DNA of 44,070 bases from Planctomycetota bacterium. Lineage in GTDB: Bacteria; Planctomycetota; UBA1135; UBA2386. Shown in pieces: positions 27,717-35,573 of this stretch (position 1 is the first letter of the stretch; every line of letters begins with the position of its first letter). The position numbers were made by a program, and so were the translations under genes. Under the pieces are notes generated by a model. The model made no database searches, was not told the origin of the DNA, and worked only from the letters and a program-made list of their open reading frames with translations. The DNA lies in NCBI GenBank assembly GCA_016235155.1, contig JACRLW010000020.1:5345-49414 (forward strand). Reading direction: 5' to 3'.

Positions 27717-29104
27717 GCCGTCGCACCGGCGGGCAGGACGGCGTGATCCTCGGCGAGCAGTTCACCGAGGAGCGAATGCCCGAGCGCCTGTGTGACGCGC
27801 ACCGGCAGGTAGCAGCCCGCGACGACGCGGTCGCTGCTCGGGAAGTGCACGAGGCGATGGTGCACCGTGCGGCCGGTCCAGCGACCGTCGACCTTGCTCT
27901 CGCCTTCGACGAGGACCTCCTGCACGGTGCCGACCAACGCCTGTGCGTCGGCCTGGATGTGGCGCTCCTGCACTTGCAGCAGGATCGCGTTGCGCTCGGC
28001 CTTCTTGTCCTCGGGTACGTCGTCGGCCTGCTCGGCCGACAGCGTGCCGGGGCGCGGCGAGTACTTGAAGACGTAGCTCTGCGCGAAGCGCACGCGCTCC
28101 ATCAGCTCGACCGTCGCTTCGAAGTCGGCCTCGGTCTCGCCCGGGTAGCCGACGATGAAGTCCGAGTGCAGCGCGATCTGTGGCGCTCTCGCGCGGAGTT
28201 GCTCGACGCGCGAGAGGTAGCGCGCCACGGTGTAGCCGCGCCGCATCGCCTTGAGCATGCGGTCGCTGCCCGACTGCGCCGGCAGGTGCAGGAACCGCGC
28301 GACCCGCGGCAGATCCGCCAGCGCGTCGATCAGGTCGGGCGAGAGGAAGTTCGGGTGGGACGTGATGAACGCGATGCGCCGCAGCGCCGGGATCGCATGC
28401 AGTGCGTGCAGAAGGCGGGCAAGGGTGACGTCGCGCGAGAGGTCGCGCCCGTATGCGTTGACCGTCTGGCCGAGCAGGGTGATCTCGGTCACGCCGTCGT
28501 CGCAGAGCCGCTGCACCTCCTCGACGACCACGTCGATCGGACGGCTGATCTCCTGGCCGCGCGTGCTCGGCACGATGCAGTAGCTGCACGGCATGTTGCA
28601 GCCGCGCATCACCGAGACCCAGGCCTGCGAGCGATGCGGGCGCACGCGCGGATCGCGCACGATCGCGTCGCCCGAGACGCCCTCGCCGACGGCGAGCACG
28701 TGGGCGCCCTGCTTGCCGTCTCCGCTCTTCTCCGCGTTGCGCGCGCGGGCTTCGCCGACCTTCACGTCGATGTCGCCGAAGGCCGAGGGCCCGACGACGA
28801 GGTCGACGTGCGGCATCCGCGCCAGCAGGTAGCGCTGGTGCTCCTGCGCCATGCAGCCGAGCACGCCGACGACCAGCCCGGGTTCGCGGCGCTTGCGCGC
28901 GCGCAACACGCCGAGCCGACTCCACACGCGGTCCTCCGCGTGCTGGCGCACCGAGCAGGTGTTGAGCAGGACGACGTCCGCGTCGGCGTCGCTGGCGGCG
29001 CTCTCGTAGCCGGCCGCGACGAGCCGGCTCTCGACGAGCTCGGCATCGAGCTTGTTCATCTGACAGCCGTAGCTGGTCAGGTGGTAACGCGGCGGACGGG
29101 ACAT
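27713..29104 (-). CDS. miaB: tRNA-2-methylthio-N6-dimethylallyladenosine synthase
   Basis: A 463-residue radical-SAM methylthiotransferase acting on position A37 of tRNAs. The N-terminal UPF0004 domain holds Cys14 (SYGCQMNKLD), Cys50 (LLNTCSVRQ) and Cys84 (VLGCMAQ) for the auxiliary cluster; the radical-SAM motif CNMPCSYC spans 169-176; GQTVNAYG and HLPAQSGSD follow; a TRAM domain closes the protein. The GQNVN-type motif reads GQTVNAYG. The frame is open for many codons upstream, but ATG 29104 (MSRPPRYHLTSYGCQMN) gives the standard start. It overlaps ribD by four bases. Confidence 0.93.
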   Translation of the reverse strand: MSRPPRYHLTSYGCQMNKLDAELVESRLVAAGYESAASDADADVVLLNTCSVRQHAEDRVWSRLGVLRARKRREPGLVVGVLGCMAQEHQRYLLARMPHVDLVVGPSAFGDIDVKVGEARARNAEKSGDGKQGAHVLAVGEGVSGDAIVRDPRVRPHRSQAWVSVMRGCNMPCSYCIVPSTRGQEISRPIDVVVEEVQRLCDDGVTEITLLGQTVNAYGRDLSRDVTLARLLHALHAIPALRRIAFITSHPNFLSPDLIDALADLPRVARFLHLPAQSGSDRMLKAMRRGYTVARYLSRVEQLRARAPQIALHSDFIVGYPGETEADFEATVELMERVRFAQSYVFKYSPRPGTLSAEQADDVPEDKKAERNAILLQVQERHIQADAQALVGTVQEVLVEGESKVDGRWTGRTVHHRLVHFPSSDRVVAGCYLPVRVTQALGHSLLGELLAEDHAVLPAGATA

Positions 29105-29168
29105 CGGCGGGCAGCGCGAAAGGCGGCGCATGCTAGCCCGCGCGCGAATGGCGCGGTAGCCGAGCGAC

Positions 29169-29789
29169 TCAGCGCGCGAGCCGCGCGAGCAACGGATGCG
29201 GCGAGTCCGGTCCGACGGGGAAGCACGCGTTCGGCACGTTCTCGTCGAAGCCGAGTTCGCGCAGTCGCTCGATCTCGATCTCGCAGACGCTGCCGTCACC
29301 CATCAAGAGGTTGATCCGGTGATCGGGGTACGCCGGTCCGAGTTCGTCGTCCTCTGCCATCACGGGGAGCTTGCCGTTTCTCAGGAGTCCGGGATCGCCC
29401 GCGAGCCCGGGACCTGGACCGGCGTAGTCGGTGTCGGCGCTCGTCGTCTCCGCGGGACTCCGCCACAGCGTCGCGAGATCACGCGCGGCGAGTTCGGCGA
29501 AGCGCGGGTTGTGCGTCGAGGGCTGGAAGTAGCGCGCGAGGTTCTCGGGCGTGTGCTGCACGGTCCCGTCGATCCACGGCGCGAGGATGAACTCGTGGCC
29601 GGTGCCGGGAGGCGGTTTCTTCCGGGCCTGCTCGTAGGTCTGGAGGGTTTGGTACTGCCAGATAAGGTTCGCGTGGCTCACGAACCTCGACCGATCCCCT
29701 CCAAAGCGCTGCGGGAGGAGTACCGCCACAAGCACGAACCCGACGGCGACGATCACGCCCAGGTCGATGACCCGCAGCCGTCGCGGCAT
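29169..29789 (-). CDS. Pseudopilin-like paralog lacking the prepilin cleavage site
   Basis: A 206-residue protein, clearly a paralog of the gene just upstream: both share a TYEQ/AYEQ...GTGHEFIL-type segment, SADTxYAGPGP, INLLMGDG and a C-terminal VGPxSPHPLL. Its N-terminus is MPRRLRVIDLGVIVAVGFVL: a single hydrophobic helix without the GFTLIE cleavage and methylation motif, and without Glu at the usual fifth place. It would therefore stay as a simple membrane-anchored protein rather than a processed pilin. The start is ATG 29789, 4 bases after the paralog's stop, so the pair is a tandem duplication translated together. Confidence 0.75.
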   Translation of the reverse strand: MPRRLRVIDLGVIVAVGFVLVAVLLPQRFGGDRSRFVSHANLIWQYQTLQTYEQARKKPPPGTGHEFILAPWIDGTVQHTPENLARYFQPSTHNPRFAELAARDLATLWRSPAETTSADTDYAGPGPGLAGDPGLLRNGKLPVMAEDDELGPAYPDHRINLLMGDGSVCEIEIERLRELGFDENVPNACFPVGPDSPHPLLARLAR

Positions 29790-29793
29790 GCGA

Positions 29794-30459
29794 TCACTTC
29801 TCCAGCATCTTCAGCAGCGGGTGCGGCGACTCCGGGCCGACCTCGAAGTTCGCGCCTTCTGCGCTGTCGTCGAAGCCGAGTTCCTGCTGCATGACGAGCG
29901 TGACCTCGCGTCGCGTGCCGTCACCCATCAACAGGTTGATCGTGAAGTTGGGGAAGAGCGGTCCGCCTTCGTTGTCGTCCGCCATGATCGGCGCCTTGCC
30001 GTTCTGGAGCATCTGTCCGAGGCGCTTGGCAGCCGGACCAGGGCCGGCGTAGGACGTGTCCGCGCTGGAGAGGTTGTCGACGTTGCGCCAGATCGTCTCG
30101 GGATCCTGGGCACCGAGTTCTTCCTTCCGAGGGTCCTGCGACTTCGGGATGAAGTAGCGGTCGAAGTTCTGCGGAGTGCGCTGCACCGTGCCCCTCACCC
30201 AGGGGTCGAGGATGAACTTGTGTCCGATCCCCGTCGGTAGTTTCTTCTGTTCCTGCTCGTAGGCGAGGAACGACTCGTAGTGCCAGCGGAGGTTCGCCTG
30301 GTCGGCGACGATGTTGGCGCGGTTCTGCCCGACGAAGATGTTCGGCAGGAGCACGGCAGCCAGGACCCCGATGATCCCCACGACGACGAGGATCTCGATC
30401 AGGGTGAAGCCGGCGTCACGGCGACGCGGCGGAGCGGAATGGAACAGCGGGCTCGGCAT
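29794..30459 (-). CDS. Type II secretion/type IV pilin-like prepilin
   Basis: A 221-residue protein with a class III signal: a basic leader of 17 residues ending in Gly, then FTLIEILVVVGIIGVLAAV with Glu at mature position 5 (residue 22). A prepilin peptidase would cut after Gly17 and methylate Phe18. The globular part is family-specific (NLRWHYESFLAYEQEQKK, SADTSYAGPGP, FTINLLMGDG, VGPESPHPLL). ATG 30459 was chosen over an in-frame Met 13 codons upstream because it gives the shorter, typical leader. It is the first gene of the tandem pair, after a strong hairpin. No other pilus gene is in the window. Confidence 0.85.
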   Translation of the reverse strand: MPSPLFHSAPPRRRDAGFTLIEILVVVGIIGVLAAVLLPNIFVGQNRANIVADQANLRWHYESFLAYEQEQKKLPTGIGHKFILDPWVRGTVQRTPQNFDRYFIPKSQDPRKEELGAQDPETIWRNVDNLSSADTSYAGPGPAAKRLGQMLQNGKAPIMADDNEGGPLFPNFTINLLMGDGTRREVTLVMQQELGFDDSAEGANFEVGPESPHPLLKMLEK

Positions 30460-30471
30460 CGGCAAACGCAA

Positions 30472-30532
30472 AGAGGGGTGCGATCGGGGGCGCCGCACGA
30501 TAGCCGTGCGGAGCGCCGAGCGTCACCCCTCT
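30472..30532 (-). terminator. Strong nested hairpin, probable terminator of the HEAT lipoprotein gene
   Basis: AGAGGGGTG at 30472-30480 pairs perfectly with CACCCCTCT at 30524-30532. Inside it, CCGCACG (30493-30499) pairs with CGTGCGG (30505-30511) around a five-base loop, with extra GGCG/CGCC pairing. On the minus strand the stem is followed by TTTGCGTTT. It lies 22 bases after the HEAT lipoprotein stop and 12 bases before the prepilin start, so it separates the two units and could also mask or shape the prepilin leader. Confidence 0.65.
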
Positions 30533-30554
30533 CGTCGCGCGGAGAGCGAGCGCT

Positions 30555-31277
30555 TCAGTCGCCGTCGCGCTGCGGCTGGCCCTGCGGCGCGGGCGGCACC
30601 GGCTGCGGCGTCGGCTGCGTCTCGCCGCTCGGCACCGCGGGTTGGCCGCCGTCGGTCCCCGTCGCGTCTTCGCTGCGCAGGCCGTGGGCCTGGGCGTAGC
30701 TCGAGGCGAAGAAGGGATCGTTCGACTGCTCGGACCACCAGCGGCGCCAGCGGTAGACCGCGTGGCTGCGCGCCAGCTTGTCATCGGTGAGGTGGTCGTA
30801 GTCGAAGTCCCGGGCGGTCGAGCGCTTGAGCGCCTCGTGGCAGAGGTAGCGCACCTGCACCCGCTCGCTGTCGAGGCCCTCGATCAGCACCGGCACGTGC
30901 TTCAAGTCGCCGAGGACGGTGAGCGTCCTGGCACTCTCGAGCCGCACGGACTCGACGCTGTCGCGCACCATCGGCTGCAGGTGCGGGATGACCCGGCGAT
31001 CGCCGATCTCCGCCAGCACCCAGGAACAGTTGGCGCGGACCTTCGGGTCCTCGTGCCGCAGGCCCTCGATCAGGGCCGGGATCGCCTGCTCGCCGGCCTG
31101 TGAGAGCCAGAGCAGGTTGTTGACCAGGACGTCCCGATGCTGGTACCGGATCTCCTCGATGCGGCGGGAGATCTCCTGTCCCATCAACTGGTTCGGCTGG
31201 ACGAACTCGCTCTGATGCTGGCTGGTCGTGCCGCAGGCCGCCAGGGCGAGCAGAGTGGTGAACGCGACGCTCCTCAT
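30555..31277 (-). CDS. HEAT-repeat lipoprotein
   Basis: A 240-residue protein whose signal MRSVAFTTLLALAAC ends in a LAAC lipobox (Cys15). Residues about 50-160 are HEAT/PBS-type repeats (QAIPALIEGLRHEDPKVRA, VIPHLQPMVRDSVESVRLE, HVPVLIEGLDSERVQVRY), followed by a Trp-rich segment (RWRRWWSEQ) and a Pro/Gln-rich disordered tail. HEAT repeats bind protein partners; no enzyme site is seen. The reading frame is open upstream, but ATG 31277 begins the signal peptide. It lies 129 bases after the HU gene and ends before the strong hairpin. Confidence 0.8.
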   Translation of the reverse strand: MRSVAFTTLLALAACGTTSQHQSEFVQPNQLMGQEISRRIEEIRYQHRDVLVNNLLWLSQAGEQAIPALIEGLRHEDPKVRANCSWVLAEIGDRRVIPHLQPMVRDSVESVRLESARTLTVLGDLKHVPVLIEGLDSERVQVRYLCHEALKRSTARDFDYDHLTDDKLARSHAVYRWRRWWSEQSNDPFFASSYAQAHGLRSEDATGTDGGQPAVPSGETQPTPQPVPPAPQGQPQRDGD

Positions 31278-31363
31278 CGGATCGATGGCTCCTGCCCGGG
31301 CCGGCGTGCTGCCGGCCGTGGCTCGGGTTCCATCGGCTCGATGACGCCGCGGACTTGAGCACA

Positions 31364-31383
31364 CGGCGAGGTTCGCCCCGCCG
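31364..31383 (-). terminator. Possible HU-gene terminator hairpin
   Basis: CGGCGAGG (31364-31371) pairs with CCCCGCCG (31376-31383), one mismatch, around a four-base TTCG (CGAA on the transcribed strand) loop. It lies 23 bases past the HU stop. The bases that follow are not T-rich, so intrinsic termination would be weak. Confidence 0.3.
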
Positions 31384-31406
31384 CGTCTGCGCTCAGAGGC
31401 CCGCCG

Positions 31407-31697
31407 TCACGCGCCGGGCGTCGTCGCCTCTTCCTTCAGCTTGGCGCCCGCCTTGAAGGCGATCGACTTGCTGGCCGGGATCTGGATCACCTCGTTGTTC
31501 CGCGGGTTGCGCCCCGTCCGCGCGGCCCGCGCCTTGACCTGGAAGGTGCCGAAGCCGACGAGCTGGACCTGCCCGGCCTCGCGCAGCCCCTTGCCGATCG
31601 AAGACAGCACCGAGTTCACCACGCGCTCCGCGTGCGCCTTCGAACAGTCGGCCCCGAGGGCCCGCTGGACTTCGTCGATCAGCTCCGCCTTGTTCAT
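31407..31697 (-). CDS. HU-family DNA-binding protein
   Basis: A 96-residue histone-like protein: MNKAELIDEVQRALG at the start, VQLVGFGTFQVKARAARTGRNPRN covering the core and the beta-arm base, and IAFKAGAKLKEE at the end. HU dimers bend and coat DNA without strong sequence choice. The pattern GFGTF...R.GRNP is diagnostic for the HU/IHF family; the arm tip NPRNNEVIQIPAS is of HU rather than IHF type. ATG 31697 has GAGG five bases upstream. A GTCCGC/GCGGAC inverted repeat in the leader (about 31719-31757) could matter for control. It is flanked by mnmA upstream on the same strand. Confidence 0.94.
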   Translation of the reverse strand: MNKAELIDEVQRALGADCSKAHAERVVNSVLSSIGKGLREAGQVQLVGFGTFQVKARAARTGRNPRNNEVIQIPASKSIAFKAGAKLKEEATTPGA

Positions 31698-31855
31698 GTT
31701 TCCTCGTTTGGGATTGGGACCGTCCGCGCGCCGGTTCTGCCGGCGGGCCGGGCGGACCGGCGGCGGATCTTAGACGTCGACCCGGCCGCGACAAGCATCG
31801 GGTCGCCGTCGAGCCCGCTTCCCAGGCGGTCTCGCGGGCCGGTTCGGACGGGGGA

Positions 31856-32942
31856 TCAGTCGAGCCAACCGCCGCCGAGGACGAGATCGCCGTCGTGGAA
31901 GACGGCCGCCTGCCCCGGCGTGACGGCGCGGACCGGCGTCTCGAACTCGACATCGACGGCGCCCGCGGCGGCTCCCAAGCTCCCGTCCGAGCGAGGGATC
32001 ACGCGCGCGGGAACCGGCTCGTGGCGCGCCCGGACCCGGACTTCGGCCCGGAACGGGGAGCGCGGCGGCTCGATCAACCAGCGCACGGCCTGCACACGCG
32101 CGGTTCTTGCGTCGAGGCTCTCGGCCGGCGCGAGGACGATGTCGCCGCCGTCGGCGTCGATCGCGACGACGTACTGGGGCGCCGTGCTGGCTGGCAGGCC
32201 CCGCCGCTGGCCGACGGTGAAGCCGCCGACCCCGCCGTGGGTCCCCAGCTCGCGACCCGAGCGGTCGACGAAGCGCCCCGGCCGGCCCAGTCCGCCGCGC
32301 GCGAGCACGACGTCGCGGTAGTCGCCGCTGGTGACGAAGCAGATCTCCATCGACTCGGGTTTGCCGGCCGTCCGCAGACCCGCCTCCCGCGCCTCGGCGC
32401 GGATCTCGTCCTTGACGGAACCACCGAGCGGGAAACGCGCCCGCGGCAAGGCGTCGCGCGGGATCCCGAACAGGTAGTAGGAAGCTCTGGTCCTTGTCCC
32501 GATCGACGGCGCGCAGCAGCTTGCCGTTCTCGACGCGCGCGTAGTGCCCGGTCGCGACGGCGTCCGCCCCGATCCCGTCCGCGAGTTCGAGCAGGCGCCC
32601 GAACTTCAGGTGCTGATTGCAGAGCACGCAGGGGTTCGGCGTCCGGCCCTTGCGGTACTCGTCGGCGAAGTGCGCGACGATCGAATCGAACTCGGCGGCG
32701 TAGTCGACGGCGAAGAACGGCACTCCCAGGCGCTCGGCGACCAGGGCGGCGTCGCGGGCGTCGGTGGCGGAGCAGCACGGCTTCCTGCTCGGGATTCCGG
32801 CGCCGTTCTCGACCGGCTCGTTCCCCTGCTCGGAGACGCCGTTGCGCATGAACACGCCGATCACCTCGTGGCCCTCGCGGACGAGTCGAAGGGCAGCCAC
32901 GCTGCTGTCGACACCGCCGGACATCGCGACCAGGATTCTCAC
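31856..32942 (-). pseudogene. mnmA: tRNA-specific 2-thiouridylase MnmA, frameshifted
   Basis: MnmA thiolates U34 of tRNAs for Glu, Gln and Lys. The first frame from GTG 32942 shows the PP-loop AMSGGVDSSVAA (SGGVDSS 8-14), NPCVLCN (103-109, catalytic Cys105) and TGHYAR. After KDQS the frame breaks at about 32480; the rest (YYLFGIPRDAL, FPLGGSVKDEIRAEA, MEICFVTSGDYRD, second catalytic Cys) continues in another frame to 31856. The full span of 1087 bases is one above a multiple of three. Removing four bases (TTCC) would restore KDQSYYLF, as in the family, and give the usual length of about 360. Both halves are otherwise intact, so a base-call error is as likely as a true pseudogene. It diverges from yajC. 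Confidence 0.85.
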
Positions 32943-33067
32943 GGGGTTTTCGCCGGGACCTCCCGCAGCGAACGCGGCGCGCGCGCGCTGGGATCGGGGG
33001 GCGGGGATTCTATACTCCTCGCCCCCACGAGCTGGCGCCGGCGGAACGGCGACGCTCGAAAGCCACG
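32943..33067. promoter_or_regulatory. Divergent mnmA/yajC promoter region with TATACT
   Basis: 125 bases between two diverging start codons. TATACT at 33011-33016, 51 bases before the yajC start, is one base from the sigma-70 -10 consensus; no convincing -35 element is visible 16-18 bases upstream. The mnmA promoter cannot be placed. Confidence 0.35.
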
Positions 33068-33583
33068 ATGAACCGCATCGTCCTCTGCGTCCCCTCTGCA
33101 TCGATCGACGGCACCGCGCACCCGAGCGACGGAGCGACGATCCTCGTCGTGCCGCAGGAGGGTCCGACGCAACGCCGCGGCGATCCGGGCGCGGGCGGCG
33201 CGCCGCAAGCTCCGGTAGGAACGCAGGAGCCTGGCTCGGCGACGCAAAACGGCGCCCCGCCGTCCTGCATGGACTCGCTGTCGGGCCAGTTGCCGTTCTT
33301 CCTCGCGATCGGGCTGATCTTCTACTTCCTGCTGATCCGTCCGCAGCAGAAGCAGGAGAAGAAGCGCCGCGAACTGATGGCCGCGCTCAAGAAGGGCGAT
33401 CAGGTCGTCACCAACGCGGGGCTGCACGGCGAAGTCGTCGCGGTGGAGCCGCAGACCGTCACGCTTCGCGTCGACCGCGACGTCAAGCTGACCTTCGATC
33501 GCAGCGCGATCCATCGCCTCGTCCATGACCCCGCGGCAGGAACGCAGGCCGGCGCCCCCGCCAAGCCCGCCGGCGGCGCCTGA
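33068..33583 (+). CDS. yajC: Preprotein translocase subunit YajC, with extended N-terminus
   Basis: A 171-residue protein. Its core from about residue 68 is YajC: one transmembrane helix (QLPFFLAIGLIFYFLLIRPQ) followed by QQKQEKKRRELMAALKKGD, QVVTNAGLHGEVVAVE and TVTLRVDRDVKLTFDRSAI. YajC is an accessory of the SecDF-YajC complex in protein export. The first 67 residues (Pro, Gly and Gln-rich) are longer than in most members; an internal ATG at 33269 would give a typical short YajC but has no ribosome site. ATG 33068 is kept with caution. It overlaps the next gene by 59 bases. Confidence 0.88.
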   Translation: MNRIVLCVPSASIDGTAHPSDGATILVVPQEGPTQRRGDPGAGGAPQAPVGTQEPGSATQNGAPPSCMDSLSGQLPFFLAIGLIFYFLLIRPQQKQEKKRRELMAALKKGDQVVTNAGLHGEVVAVEPQTVTLRVDRDVKLTFDRSAIHRLVHDPAAGTQAGAPAKPAGGA

Positions 33584-33983
33584 GCCGAAGCCCCGCGACG
33601 GCGATGGCGACGCCTGCGTCCCCCGCTCGGCGACCGCCGCCCTCGGCGAGTCGCTCGCGGCCGCGTTCCTCGCGGCCCGCGGCTTCATCGTGCACGCGCG
33701 CGACCTGCGCACGACGCACGGCGAGATCGACCTGCTCGTGCGCAGGAAGCGGTTGTGGGTCGCAGTCGAGGTCAAGACCCGACGCCGCCACGACGCCCCC
33801 GAGCGCTGCGTCTCGCAAGAGCAGCACGCGCGCCTCGTCCGTGCGCTGTCCGCTCTGGCCGGCGTGCTGCGCCCACGGCCGGTCGAACTCCGCGTCGACG
33901 TCGTCGCCGTCCGCCTCCCCGACGGGATCGACCCCGAGCTCCGCCATTTCGAAGGGCGGTCCTTCGCGCCGCCGCGCGGCTGA
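33525..33983 (+). CDS. yraN: UPF0102 (YraN) family protein
   Basis: A 152-residue protein. The core has the YraN signature: ALGESLAAAFLAARGF, RTTHGEIDLLVRRKRLW and VAVEVKTRRR, a layout like that of nuclease-fold (PD-(D/E)XK-like) proteins, with Glu, Asp and the E-x-K pair present. The biochemical role of YraN is not settled. The first 30 residues are Pro-rich and overlap yajC by 59 bases, unusually long; the ATG at 33525 is the only plausible start I see, since no later in-frame ATG or GTG precedes the core. Probably coupled to yajC. Confidence 0.85.
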   Translation: MTPRQERRPAPPPSPPAAPEPKPRDGDGDACVPRSATAALGESLAAAFLAARGFIVHARDLRTTHGEIDLLVRRKRLWVAVEVKTRRRHDAPERCVSQEQHARLVRALSALAGVLRPRPVELRVDVVAVRLPDGIDPELRHFEGRSFAPPRG

Positions 33984-34104
33984 AGCGGGCGTCGCGGAAC
34001 TGCCGATGAGACGGACGTCCGGACCCGCGATGTCCCGCCGACGATCGAACCCTCCCACGCGGCCGGCGCAGCCGGCACCGGCCTGAGCGGCATCGAGCGC
34101 ACCG

Positions 34105-35556
34105 ATGCCCAGCCTCAGCGAGCAGATCATCCCGCGGCGCAAGCTGCTGCTCATGCTGTCGGAGACGGCGATCCTCGCCGCCGTCGTCTTCCTCGGCACG
34201 TCACTCCCGCCCCTCGCGACGGCCGAGTTCGCGATCCGCGCCGGCGGTCCGCTGCTGTGGAAGGGCATCGCGACCTGCGTCGCGCTCGCGGGGATCTGCC
34301 AGATCGCGCTGAGCTACAGCGATCTCTACGACTGGCGCGTCGCGTCGAATCGCGCCGAGTTGCCGCATCGCCTCCTCCATGCCGGCGGGTACGCGCTGCT
34401 GATGATCGCGGGCGCGGCCTTCGTCCTGCCGGACTTGTTCTGCTTCCCGGGCCTTGCCCATCCCGACGCCGAGACCTGGAAGATCATCGCGCTGCTCGCG
34501 CTCGGCTTCGGAGTCGTGTGGGCGTGGCGCCGCGCCTTCCACTGGTTCTTCTACAAGTGGAACTTCGGCGAACACGTGCTGGTGTTCGGCGCCGGACCGC
34601 AGGGACAGACCATCGCGACGATGATCGCGGACAGTCCGTTCGCCGGCTTCGAACTCGTCGGCATCGCCCGCTCCGACAGCGACCCGCGACCCGATCCGGA
34701 GACGAACGAACTCGCGCCGCCGGCATCGCGCGTGCTCGGCAGCGCCGAGGATCTCGTCGACCTCGCGAAGCGGCTTCGCGTCGCACGCGTCGTCGTCGCG
34801 CTCGAGGAACGACGCGGAACCCTGCCGGTGCAGCAGTTGCTCGCGCTCCGCATGGCGGGCGTCCACGTCGAGGAGAAGGAGGCGATGTACGAGCGCATCA
34901 CCGGCAAGATCGCGGTGCAGAGCCTGCGACCCTCGTACCTGATCTTCGGCGGCGGCTTCCAGAAGCACCGCGCCGCGGTCTTCACGAAGCGCCTGATCGA
35001 CGTCGTCGTGTCCCTGGTCGGCCTGTCGCTCTCGCTGCCGATCTGCCTGCTGGCGGCGATCTTGATCAAGCTCGACAGCAAGGGACCGGTGTTCTTCAGC
35101 CAGGAGCGGGTCGGCGAGAACGGCCAGACCTTCTTCGTGCACAAGCTCCGCACGATGCGCACCGACGCCGAAGCCGCCGGACCACAGTGGGCGACCAAGA
35201 ACGACGCGCGCGTCACGCGGGTCGGACGCGTCCTGCGCGTGGCGCGCATCGACGAGATCCCGCAGATGCTCAACGTGCTGACCGGCCGCATGTCGTTCGT
35301 CGGTCCGCGGCCGGAGCGGCCGGTGTTCGTCGAGGAGCTGTCCAGGAAGATCCCGTACTACCCGCTCCGCCACACGGTGAAGCCCGGACTCACCGGCTGG
35401 GCGCAGGTCAATCACCCGTACGGCGCTTCGGTCGAGGACGCGGCGGAGAAGCTGCGCTACGACCTCTACTACGTGAAGAACATCAGCCCGCTCTTCGACC
35501 TCAACATCATCCTCCGCACCGTCGGCGTGATCCTCTTCGGCAAGGGCGCGCGCTGA
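34105..35556 (+). CDS. Polyprenyl-phosphate sugar transferase (PEP-CTERM/exosortase-associated type)
   Basis: A 483-residue membrane protein that transfers a sugar phosphate to the lipid carrier, starting an exopolysaccharide repeat. It has four N-terminal helices (about 15-150), a nucleotide-binding-like CoA-binding fold (HVLVFGAGPQGQTIATMI), the linking MYERITGKI and SLRPSYLIFGGGF segments, another membrane helix (KRLIDVVVSLVGLSLSLP) and the catalytic bacterial sugar-transferase domain (DEIPQMLNVLTGRMSFVGPR, KPGLTGWAQVN). The YERITGKI...LRPSYLIF part is characteristic of the TIGR03013 type linked to PEP-CTERM systems. No other glycosyltransferase is adjacent. The serA start lies 17 bases downstream. 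Confidence 0.9.
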   Translation: MPSLSEQIIPRRKLLLMLSETAILAAVVFLGTSLPPLATAEFAIRAGGPLLWKGIATCVALAGICQIALSYSDLYDWRVASNRAELPHRLLHAGGYALLMIAGAAFVLPDLFCFPGLAHPDAETWKIIALLALGFGVVWAWRRAFHWFFYKWNFGEHVLVFGAGPQGQTIATMIADSPFAGFELVGIARSDSDPRPDPETNELAPPASRVLGSAEDLVDLAKRLRVARVVVALEERRGTLPVQQLLALRMAGVHVEEKEAMYERITGKIAVQSLRPSYLIFGGGFQKHRAAVFTKRLIDVVVSLVGLSLSLPICLLAAILIKLDSKGPVFFSQERVGENGQTFFVHKLRTMRTDAEAAGPQWATKNDARVTRVGRVLRVARIDEIPQMLNVLTGRMSFVGPRPERPVFVEELSRKIPYYPLRHTVKPGLTGWAQVNHPYGASVEDAAEKLRYDLYYVKNISPLFDLNIILRTVGVILFGKGAR

Positions 35557-35573
35557 GCGGCGAACCCGACGCG

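Noticed and set aside
34006..34086. 26-codon ORF between yraN and the sugar transferase
   Set aside because: Only Arg/Pro-rich residues, no ribosome site and no known family.
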